From: Bdellovibrionales bacterium
GTDB taxonomy: Bacteria > Bdellovibrionota_G > JALEGL01 > JAGRAY01
Assembly: GCA_020434375.1 (NCBI GenBank)
Contig: JAGRAY010000010.1
Span: 1-22,737, forward strand
Direction: 5' to 3'
DNA length: 22,737 bases
Every line of letters begins with the position of its first letter. Position 1 is the stretch's first letter. The notes below the pieces were generated by a model, which was not told where the DNA came from, searched no databases, and was given only the letters and a program-made list of their open reading frames with translations. This document shows positions 16,319-22,737 of the stretch, in pieces. A program made the translations under genes and the position numbers.

Positions 16319-16716
16319 CAAGAATATGCATCGATCCCGCTAAGAAGCGATCCTCCATGTGCTAGTAATCTGGCTACATTCATATTATCACGGGTTTCGA
16401 AATTTAGTGTGGGTGTATATCAAAACATGTCAGGGGTTCTATTCTGGTTCCTGCTACCATTGCATATGGCTCTCAATTTGGCATCCATTGCACTGTATTC
16501 AATCTAAGCGCGTCGCATCAGTAAGAGATATCTGGAAATCTTTGGACAGACGACTATTTCTCTCAGTGAAACCATATCTTAAAAAGAACAGAAATTTGTT
16601 TGATCGCCGCAAGTGAGAACACATCAATTATATTCGTAGGCTTTGATGAATCGGGGGGAACAATGGTTGTAATATTGTTAACCAAAAATATGACGAAGTG
16701 GAACTTTTGGTTTTAA
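16319..16716 (+). pseudogene. possible decayed gene in a 498-base gap
   Basis: No intact convincing gene lies between rlmN and the large lipoprotein gene. A protein-like reading can be followed through two frames. It runs from 16319 to about 16435 (…SVGVYQNMSG), shifts at the G-run 16433-16436 (one G lost), and then continues from 16438 (SILVPATIAYGSQFGIHC) to TAA 16714. Internal stops are at 16522 (TAA) and 16567 (TGA), with TEICLIAASENTSIIFVGF after them. The residues look more natural than those of the intact 85-codon ORF at 16359-16616, which is Trp/His/Cys/Tyr-rich and probably a shadow. I do not recognise the family. Chance remains possible. Confidence 0.3.
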
Positions 16717-16757
16717 TAGACAATTTAATTTATTGGGTTTTATTCTATGCCATGAGA

Positions 16758-16766
16758 TGCTAAAAT
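16758..16766 (+). promoter_or_regulatory. extended -10 promoter candidate for the Ig-like lipoprotein gene
   Basis: TGC-TAAAAT (16758-16766) matches the extended -10 pattern TGnTATAAT with one change, with no good -35 at 17 bp. Start is expected near 16773. An AGGAGGAG at 16769-16776 follows at once, but no usual start codon lies 5-10 nt after it. Confidence 0.35.
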
Positions 16767-16808
16767 TTAGGAGGAGCTGAAAATTAATTCTTATTTTAAG
16801 GTAAATCA

Positions 16809-19800
16809 TTGGATATAAGAAAACAACACAAAAAAAGATGGTGGAGTCGATATCTGCTTGCTTGTCTGATTTTTGTAGGTGTGCTTTTTGGGTGCTCAAA
16901 GAATGAAAACACAAAATCAAAAAACTTTTCAAGTCTAGGAAGTTTTGCTGCTGTTTACCATGCTGAATCGGGAGAAGTTAATTATGTGGCGAGTAGACCC
17001 AGCAATGCCAACCCCAGATCTTCCGCGCTTTTTGCATTGGACTACCAAGACACAACAGGTGTGACGAATCCTGACGGGGTTACCGGCGGCGCCATACGCG
17101 ATACCACGAAGCTTCCTGGTGATATTGACTATGATATGGGGCTTGTTGATCCTGACAACTGCTCCACTGAATACAATCCAACGACGCACACACTTTCTTT
17201 TTATACGCGTTTAATAAACAAATCCGATTACCTTGACGATGGCTCACCATATGTATTTACAGATCCGGTCGATTTTCCCCGCCTCACCACATTTTATACG
17301 CCATTTCATTTTGTGATTACAGGGTTGGATTGGGATACCACTTCTTACCCTGGTCTGATTACGGCTATTAACACCGATTTGGGCGGAGCCAGCTGTGATG
17401 CTCAAAATGGCTTGACTTTAGCAACATGTGACTCAAATCCAGCAAATGATCGCTTTGATTCGATTTGGCCTGATAATCCGATCAACGATTACAGTGGGCT
17501 TCCCGGTTATGACTTTACGCCGTACATTACCGATGGCGATATGGCACCCGGTGACGATACAGGTTGTGTTCTTTTTATGCAGTTTACACTTACCGAAAAT
17601 CAAGATTTTACATTGTATTTTGATCTTTTGGCGGTGCGCGTGGATGGAACACCGATTCCCCAGCCTAACGTGATAAGCCCAACAACACCAAGCTACGTCA
17701 ATACCAGCACGATGGATGTCACAATCGATAACTGTATGGTTGGAAGAACGCTCCACGTGGATGGAGGTGAGAGCCCAGTGTCCGTTGCGTGCGCGGGGAC
17801 AACGCAAGCGATTACGGTGACACCTAAATCAAACACGATCAATTACTTGGCTGTTTATCAAGTAAATGATGCGACTCAAGAACAAAGTATATCTACCAAC
17901 TTACAAATCACACACGATGATATTTCCCCAGAAGTGGTAGCATCGAGCCCAGCGGATAATCAAACGAGCGTCAACGAATATTCCAACTGTGTGGTCACGT
18001 TCAGTGAACCGATTGATACGTCTTCGGTGACTTCTGGATCAAACTGTAGCAACGGGTCTTTCAGAGTTTGTCGCGGTGGAAATTTTGTAAACGGAACCAT
18101 TAGCTTTTCAAGTGATTCGACGCAAGCGGTTTATGATCCCAATGCAGCGATGAGTACCAATTCTGCGCACACGTGTGATGTTACAACGGCCGTTACGGAT
18201 TTAGCAGGCAATAGTCTTAATTCAGCTTATAGCGCAGCATTTACTACGCGAAATGGCGCGTTTGGCGCAGATGTTTCGCCACCTGTTGTTACGGGTTTGA
18301 TTCCTGCTGACAATGCTACGGTTTCTGTAAATACAAGTTTTTATGTTTATTTTAATGAAGCGATCAATGCCTCTACACTGATTGCGACTGATTGTGACGG
18401 CGGCGGCACACCCATTCCAAACCTAGCCATATGGCAAACCAATTCGTGTATTACGTCGGGTTACCCTACGACAAGACCCAATCCTATATCAGGCACGGTG
18501 AGTATCAATGCGACTGGCGATGTGGTGACGTTTACGCCAAACACAGCTCTTTCTCCGGATGATTGTTTGGCCGTCACGATTTCTTCGTGCGTAGAAGACC
18601 TTGCAGGAAATGCACTTCCCAATCGAGGAAACTTTGCAATTGGTGCCTATGGTGGAAACGATATTGACTACAACACGTGGACCATATTTTATACAAAGTC
18701 TACCTCTGATTCCACGCCGCCCGTCATGGTCCACACGGGACCTTTTTTGGATGCGGCCAATGTTTACGAACGCGTCTATCCTTTTTGGATTTTTAGTGAA
18801 CCGATTGATCCTGCCACAATAATAACAGATTACTTATTTACAAATGTGTTTGGTTCTACGACAAAAATTTCGGCCTCGGTGAAAGGTGATCCAACGCTAC
18901 AACTCATTACTTTAAAGCCTAATCCTGCACTCACCTTGACCGAAAAATTTGTGATGACGGCCACAGGTGCACTTACCGACGCTTCTGGCAATCAGATGGT
19001 AGCACCACAAACTTCACAATTTACGGTTAACCTTGCTGATACAAATACTCCAACGGTTGTTGCGGTGACACCAACCAATTTTGTGAATCCTAATCGGAAT
19101 CCACCAAGAATTTCAACTTGCACGATGTTTGATGTTGATTTTTCAGAACCCATGGATACCAGTACACTTCATGGAGGAAATATCCGTTTGATTCAACGAT
19201 CTACGGGTAATGTAAAACCAACAACGTTAAATATTTCGAATGATGGAGCTTCTGTGCGTTTGATTCCAGATTCTAGTCTTCAAAATTCAGGAGGAGGTGC
19301 AGGGCGAGATTTTCGTGTGGAAGTTTCTGGTGTAAAAGATCGTGCTGGTTCATCAATTGCCTCAGACTATACTGGAATTTGGTATCGGTCGTTCGATGAT
19401 AATGCCTCACCCACGGTACTTGGTTTTGCGCCTACGGGAAGTGTTTCAGAAAATGGCAGTTTTGCCGTGTTCTTTAGTGAATCGATGGACCGATCAACAC
19501 TCACCAATACCAATTTTGCATTTGGAGGTGGTATTGGCTGTCCATTTCAAAGTGTGTATCCCTCTGAAGATGGAACGTGGGCAGTTGCCAATTGCTATCA
19601 CAATATGAATCAAGGAAGTAATCGTTCGCTTACGCTCGCGGGAGGTTCAGTGAAAGATCGATCCAATCCTGGCAATAACGTCAGTTGTGAAAATGGATCA
19701 GGAAGAACCGTTGGAGGAAGCCCTTCGATTACATTTACAGTAGGTGCAAGCGACACAACTCCGCCAGTAGTGAGCGCGGTTAATCCATCTGATGGTACAG

Positions 19801-20132
19801 GATCAGTGGCGACGACGATTCAACCTAGTGTGACATTCAACGAAGAGATTGATCCACGAACAATTACGCCCACCACCGTGCTTTTGATGAGTGAAGAAGG
19901 CGAAATTGTTCCCTCACATTTAAGTATTTCGAGTGATGCTTTAACTGTTACGATCACTCCGAATCAACCTCTTGCAAGCTCTGAAGTCTATTATGTGTTA
20001 GCCACAACGGCAATTCGTGACCTTGGTGGTGGAAATACATATGATGATACGAGTGAAACGGGCGTCGAAACAATAGCGATACCTGGCGTTCTAAGAACCT
20101 GTTTTGCCACAGTCGGATCTTCGTGTCCGTAA
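16809..20132 (+). CDS. large lipoprotein with about six bacterial Ig-like (Big_5/SbsA-type) modules
   Basis: An 1107-residue surface-type protein. A basic start (KQHKKRWWSR), hydrophobic core and LFGC with Cys29 form a good lipoprotein signal. Residues about 30-370 are a unique Asp/Asn-rich region with cysteines. Six modules follow, starting near residues 372, 487, 635, 743, 864 and 981. Each opens with D-x-x-P-P-V-V and carries V-x-F-S/N-E-x-(I/M)-D followed by DLAGN, DASGN or DRAGS near its end, the mark of SbsA-like Ig (Big_5) domains. These serve as stalks or adhesive modules. The C-terminus is CFATVGSSCP. TTG 16809 is the only start after an in-frame TAA (16797) and has AAGG 7 nt upstream. 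The 3' end has a diverged relic copy just downstream. Confidence 0.8.
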   Translation: MDIRKQHKKRWWSRYLLACLIFVGVLFGCSKNENTKSKNFSSLGSFAAVYHAESGEVNYVASRPSNANPRSSALFALDYQDTTGVTNPDGVTGGAIRDTTKLPGDIDYDMGLVDPDNCSTEYNPTTHTLSFYTRLINKSDYLDDGSPYVFTDPVDFPRLTTFYTPFHFVITGLDWDTTSYPGLITAINTDLGGASCDAQNGLTLATCDSNPANDRFDSIWPDNPINDYSGLPGYDFTPYITDGDMAPGDDTGCVLFMQFTLTENQDFTLYFDLLAVRVDGTPIPQPNVISPTTPSYVNTSTMDVTIDNCMVGRTLHVDGGESPVSVACAGTTQAITVTPKSNTINYLAVYQVNDATQEQSISTNLQITHDDISPEVVASSPADNQTSVNEYSNCVVTFSEPIDTSSVTSGSNCSNGSFRVCRGGNFVNGTISFSSDSTQAVYDPNAAMSTNSAHTCDVTTAVTDLAGNSLNSAYSAAFTTRNGAFGADVSPPVVTGLIPADNATVSVNTSFYVYFNEAINASTLIATDCDGGGTPIPNLAIWQTNSCITSGYPTTRPNPISGTVSINATGDVVTFTPNTALSPDDCLAVTISSCVEDLAGNALPNRGNFAIGAYGGNDIDYNTWTIFYTKSTSDSTPPVMVHTGPFLDAANVYERVYPFWIFSEPIDPATIITDYLFTNVFGSTTKISASVKGDPTLQLITLKPNPALTLTEKFVMTATGALTDASGNQMVAPQTSQFTVNLADTNTPTVVAVTPTNFVNPNRNPPRISTCTMFDVDFSEPMDTSTLHGGNIRLIQRSTGNVKPTTLNISNDGASVRLIPDSSLQNSGGGAGRDFRVEVSGVKDRAGSSIASDYTGIWYRSFDDNASPTVLGFAPTGSVSENGSFAVFFSESMDRSTLTNTNFAFGGGIGCPFQSVYPSEDGTWAVANCYHNMNQGSNRSLTLAGGSVKDRSNPGNNVSCENGSGRTVGGSPSITFTVGASDTTPPVVSAVNPSDGTGSVATTIQPSVTFNEEIDPRTITPTTVLLMSEEGEIVPSHLSISSDALTVTITPNQPLASSEVYYVLATTAIRDLGGGNTYDDTSETGVETIAIPGVLRTCFATVGSSCP

Positions 20133-20186
20133 AGAAATAAAAAAATTGTCTACCGACTGTAATTTGATCGCAACTAAAGTGAACAT

Positions 20187-20432
20187 TTGAGTCAAGAGGG
20201 CGAGATTGTGGCCTCTGGACTAAATATCTCGAGCAACGCGAGGGTCGTAACAATCGTTCCTAATAAGCCGCTTGCGGTATCGGGCATTTATTATATTATC
20301 GCAACCACTGCAATTCGTAATCTAGGAGGTGGAAACAAGTATGATGATACCAGTGAAACAGGCGCTGAAAACACTTCAATTCCTGGCATTTAGTGAACCT
20401 GCTTTGCAACGGGCGCGTCATCTTGCCCATAA
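20187..20432 (+). pseudogene. relic of the 3' end of a paralogue of the Ig-like lipoprotein gene
   Basis: The frame beginning at 20187 reads SQEGEIVASGLNISS...TTAIRNLGGGNKYDDTSETG...SIPGI, then TAG TGA, then TCFATGASSCP and TAA at 20430-20432. This follows the last 81 residues of the upstream lipoprotein end to end. By my count about 55 of 81 positions are identical, with two premature stops at the Leu-Arg positions. Just upstream, homology runs into a one-base deletion and then fades. Many differences are at third codon positions, so the copy lived as a coding sequence before it was truncated. It is therefore a remnant of a tandem paralogue rather than a fresh duplication. The next gene starts inside it in another frame. 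Confidence 0.8.
20324..20329 (+). promoter_or_regulatory. ribosome binding site inside the relic
   Basis: AGGAGG, followed 11 nt later by ATGATG (20341-20346). In the relic frame these bases encode GGGNKYDD. The intact copy upstream reads CTTGGTGGTGG at this place and has no such site. This is the only strong ribosome site near the start of the downstream lipoprotein gene. Confidence 0.5.
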
Positions 20433-22017
20433 GATAGGGTTCGTTTTGTTTGCAATCGTCGGAATTGCGGCGTGTTCAAAGCGAACAGGAGTGTTATACG
20501 ACCAGCAGGGCCAACCTGTTCCTTTCCAAGTCGTACGACTTTTAACTGTGGATGATGCGGGTGAAGAAACTCAGGAACTTGCTATTCGAACCACAGATAG
20601 CGCTGGAAGATTTTCATTTAGTTTAGACCCCAAAGCAAATGCTTCGGTCATTTTGGAAAGTGACTTGCCACAGGGTAGACTTCGTGGGTTTTGGGCGGGT
20701 CGACCTCTGAACTATGCGATTCATCCCATGACGGAGGCATTGGTCTCGTTGATTCAAGATATGACCTTAACTTTGGGAGGTCGAACGACTGCTGATTTCA
20801 CACCTTTTGAGCTTCAGGATCTTGGCGATGCCATTTTTGCGCTAAATCTTGGCACGCTAGATCTCTCAAATGATGAAGCGGTGAAAGATTTTATTCGTAC
20901 GTCTATCGTTGCTAGGATGATTGCCGATGCTGCGGGAGGGCAGGTTAACGTTATTTCTAAGAATACATTCTCTGGTGAATCAACTTCCATGATTGGTTTT
21001 AGTTCAATGGATTCATCGTGCCTTTCGAATGCACCAACCGTATTTTTAAATGGAAGTGGATTTCGTTTCGATTTTCGAAGCAATGGCTCGCCTTGCATAC
21101 TTTCAAATGGAGCTTTGCCGCCCATGCTTTACGAGGAGTCTTTGGAACTAAAGTTCAATGGAGAAGTGATTTGGGATTTGGGTGGGGACATTTTCCCTGA
21201 ACTTGCTATTGCCTCGACAACGCTAGAGTCCGGACGAGAAATTGTCTTGGGTCCTATCACGCTTCGTCGTCCACAACTGAACGATATGGATCCACCGTCA
21301 GCCGATGATCTTATGATTTCTCGGAAAATATTTGTACCTGAAAATACAGACTACGCTCGATATTTAACGATTCTCGATAACACGACCGGTGCCAATGATC
21401 GTACACTTTCTATAGATATTCGAAGTTTTCTTCGTACTGATGAAAATTCGAGTTTGCTCACGCATGATGTGTTGCAGTCAATTCCTAATCAAGAAGATCG
21501 ATATGTCGTAGCCTACGATATGTTTCAAGAACGACCAACAGTCGGATTTGGCCTTCAAGATCAACTAGGAAGGCTAGGTGCCCCTACAAAGTTTTTTTCT
21601 CCTGGTGTTGCAGGAGGTAGCGTCAACGAAGTCACTTGGGGTTGGAACAACTTGGTAATTCCAGCAGGAACTCAGAAGACTATATTGACCTATCTATTTC
21701 TTACATCTTTGAGAGATTCAAACGCCCTAAATAATTCCATGCAAGAAATCGTCAGAGAACCCAATATGACTGCTATGAGTCTCCAAGAGCTTCAAGGTCT
21801 TCTTAACTTTACTCCAGGCGCAGGAACAGTGATTGGCGAAGCGGGCTCAGTTATCGGTCGCGCAGATGTGACGGCATTGAACTTGGATACTCAAGAAAGC
21901 CTCACGGTAAAAGCCCGCAATGATGGATCGTTTTTTGTGCCTCTGGTCACCAACTCAGGTGACAAAGTCAAAATCACCTCATCGGACGGCCTTGAAACAA
22001 CCCTTACGGTACCATAA
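20341..22017 (+). CDS. putative lipoprotein with carboxypeptidase-regulatory-like ends
   Basis: The frame is open from at least 20329. From ATG 20341 it gives 558 residues; from TTG 20404 it gives 537, with an ideal lipoprotein signal (QRARHLAHK, then IGFVLFAIVGIAAC, Cys24). The ATG has AGGAGG 11 nt upstream, while the TTG has none, so the start is unsettled. After the Cys comes TGVLYDQQGQPVPFQVVRLL...TTDSAGRFSFSL, a carboxypeptidase regulatory-like (Cna B-like) fold. A long middle region is unrecognised, and a similar beta-rich end (VIGRADVTALNLDTQ...NDGSFFVPLV) follows. Such folds act as spacers in cell-surface proteins. The 5' region overlaps the paralogue relic in a different frame. It probably works with, or was inherited with, the Ig-like lipoprotein upstream (inference from adjacency). 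Confidence 0.7.
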   Translation: MMIPVKQALKTLQFLAFSEPALQRARHLAHKIGFVLFAIVGIAACSKRTGVLYDQQGQPVPFQVVRLLTVDDAGEETQELAIRTTDSAGRFSFSLDPKANASVILESDLPQGRLRGFWAGRPLNYAIHPMTEALVSLIQDMTLTLGGRTTADFTPFELQDLGDAIFALNLGTLDLSNDEAVKDFIRTSIVARMIADAAGGQVNVISKNTFSGESTSMIGFSSMDSSCLSNAPTVFLNGSGFRFDFRSNGSPCILSNGALPPMLYEESLELKFNGEVIWDLGGDIFPELAIASTTLESGREIVLGPITLRRPQLNDMDPPSADDLMISRKIFVPENTDYARYLTILDNTTGANDRTLSIDIRSFLRTDENSSLLTHDVLQSIPNQEDRYVVAYDMFQERPTVGFGLQDQLGRLGAPTKFFSPGVAGGSVNEVTWGWNNLVIPAGTQKTILTYLFLTSLRDSNALNNSMQEIVREPNMTAMSLQELQGLLNFTPGAGTVIGEAGSVIGRADVTALNLDTQESLTVKARNDGSFFVPLVTNSGDKVKITSSDGLETTLTVP

Positions 22018-22031
22018 GGTATATGTCTGGA

Positions 22032-22481
22032 TTACGAGACTTCTTTCTCCGTGCCCTGTTTTTCTTTGAGGGTTTCTTTAAGTTTATTTAGTTGGGAGGC
22101 AATGTCTTGTAGTTCGTCACTTTGACGAAGCTTAATATCATCGGCGTCGTAGTTGCCCTGAATAAGATCTTCAACCATTCTTTCAATGGGCACCAAAGGT
22201 CCCGCGATTTTTTGTGTGAGATAAATGCCAAAAATTAACATTGCGAGAGACGTCGTGATCACAAGTCCACCCAAGCTCATAACTACATATTTTAAGTGAC
22301 GTTGGTAAACTTGGAAGGCTTCACTTGCTACGAATTCTGGCGTAGCGCTTTGGACCAAAGAGGCATACGTCATATATGATATTGCAATCGTCGTGCAGGC
22401 TGCTGCAATCACCATCGATGCGATGACTTTCAGCTGCATTTTGGGCCTGACTAGGTAAATTTTTCTTTTGTTTCTCGCCAT
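22032..22481 (-). CDS. two-helix membrane protein with a HAMP domain
   Basis: A 149-residue protein: basic N-terminus (RNKRKIYLVRPKMQLK), helix about 17-39, periplasmic loop of about 25 residues, helix about 65-88. A HAMP domain follows (about 89-140: TQKIAGPLVPIERMVEDLIQGNY, then LRQSDELQDIASQLNKL) and a short charged tail. HAMP normally couples a sensor to an output domain, but none follows, so this is a stand-alone module that may act through partners. Architecture and the LV-x-PK-x-Q motif match the HAMP protein in the prepilin operon at 1831-2352. AAGGGG lies 5 nt before the ATG. The ATG shares one base with the stop of a 47-codon ORF upstream (TAATG). Confidence 0.75.
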   Translation of the reverse strand: MARNKRKIYLVRPKMQLKVIASMVIAAACTTIAISYMTYASLVQSATPEFVASEAFQVYQRHLKYVVMSLGGLVITTSLAMLIFGIYLTQKIAGPLVPIERMVEDLIQGNYDADDIKLRQSDELQDIASQLNKLKETLKEKQGTEKEVS

Positions 22482-22624
22482 TAAAACCCCTTGGAAAAAT
22501 GTTCAAGATACCTTATGGGATTATCAATATCTGCCCATCTTTGTTGCTCTTCGTCGATTCGCCATCCTAACGAAATACATGTTCTCGAAAATCTGTTGGT
22601 CACCATTACATTATAAACGCTCAT
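22481..22624 (-). CDS. small ORF, translationally coupled to the HAMP gene
   Basis: A 47-codon reading frame (MSVYNVMVTNRF...ISLGWRIDEEQQ...NPIRYLEHFSKGF) whose TAA overlaps the HAMP gene's ATG as TAATG. Its end holds the AAGGGG ribosome site of that gene. The frame stays open 17 codons further upstream (to 22675) without a usual start codon, ending near the GC-rich repeat. So the ORF may be the tail of a gene broken there. A TACAAT -10-like hexamer (22658-22663, minus strand) could serve it. The composition looks protein-like (Trp, charged C-terminus), but I recognise no family and see no ribosome site. Confidence 0.4.
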   Translation of the reverse strand: MSVYNVMVTNRFSRTCISLGWRIDEEQQRWADIDNPIRYLEHFSKGF

Positions 22625-22681
22625 TTTGCTGCCGTCGACGCTATTTCGCTCGATATTATTGTACCCTAATAGGATCTATAG

Positions 22682-22737
22682 TAGGGGCTCGCGTCGCCCC
22701 CTCCATGGGCAAAGCCCACGGAGCCACCCCCTCAGGG
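22682..22737. repeat. GC-rich palindromic element at the window edge
   Basis: About 73% G+C in otherwise AT-rich DNA. GGGGC...GCCCC (22684-22700) is a quasi-palindrome around CGCG. It is followed by CTCCATGGGC-AAA-GCCCACGGAG (22701-22723), a stem of nine pairs with one A-C mismatch and a three-base loop. A further CCCTCAGGG ends the window. The layout resembles a dispersed REP-like palindromic repeat or a small non-autonomous element; no gene is readable. Only one copy is visible, so repetition is inferred. Confidence 0.5.

Noticed and set aside
16331..16353. Possible hairpin GATCCCGCT / AGCGATC after rlmN
   Set aside because: Only four continuous pairs plus a two-base bulge and no U-tract; not a convincing terminator.
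16359..16616. Intact 85-codon ORF in the gap after rlmN
   Set aside because: Very rich in Trp, His, Cys and Tyr, no ribosome site, and the other two frames of the same DNA give more natural protein; treated as a shadow of a decayed gene.
16769..16779. Strong ribosome-site-like AGGAGGAG before the large lipoprotein gene
   Set aside because: No ATG/GTG/TTG at a useful distance; only an ATT-initiated 11-codon frame follows, and the real TTG start has its own AAGG. Probably just sequence at the transcription start.

Overview
The window (about 43% G+C by impression) looks like a chromosomal piece of a Gram-negative, didermic bacterium of the old deltaproteobacterial kind. Bdellovibrionota or a relative is my best guess, but that is inference. 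It rests on type IV pilus-like prepilins, several lipoproteins, an OmpA-family outer membrane protein, oligoribonuclease, a DUF1820 protein, many TTG starts, small stand-alone HAMP membrane proteins, and an L3 protein with a deltaproteobacterial-looking central loop. I see no phage, insertion sequence, CRISPR array, tRNA or rRNA gene.

Layout. (1) Bases 1-4607 form a tight plus-strand operon: the 3' end of a PilX-like pilus accessory gene, two prepilin-like genes (PilW-like and PilV-like), a membrane-anchored hypothetical, a two-helix HAMP protein, and a large GT-C/TPR protein resembling TMTC O-mannosyltransferases. Together they suggest assembly, and perhaps glycosylation, of a pilus-like filament. 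(2) 4712-5340: a textbook sigma-54 promoter motif drives a putative lipoprotein ending in sixteen aspartates. (3) 5435-8026: rplC (ribosomal protein L3) stands alone, far from any S10 operon neighbour, followed by an OmpA-domain outer membrane protein. (4) 8180-16310: housekeeping genes on both strands: a small zinc metallopeptidase, a nucleoside phosphorylase-like enzyme, uppP, folK, orn, trmL, a DUF1820 gene, cobB and rlmN. Two lipoprotein genes of unknown role are interspersed. Three convergent pairs overlap at their 3' ends (93, 53 and 14 nt). (5) 16311-22017: a probable decayed gene, then a 1107-residue lipoprotein with about six bacterial Ig-like (Big_5/SbsA-like) modules. Next comes the relic of the 3' end of a paralogue of that gene, and a 559-residue lipoprotein whose 5' end lies inside the relic in another frame. 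(6) 22032-22737, minus strand: a second two-helix HAMP protein, a 47-codon ORF that overlaps its start by one base, and a very GC-rich palindromic repeat at the window edge.

The most interesting items are the relic/overlapping start at 20187-20432, the prepilin-HAMP-glycosyltransferase operon, the sigma-54-driven poly-Asp lipoprotein, and the 13-bp perfect inverted repeat that sits on the start codon of the DUF1820 gene. I did not find a clearly new multi-gene system; the pilus/glycosyltransferase operon is the closest candidate.
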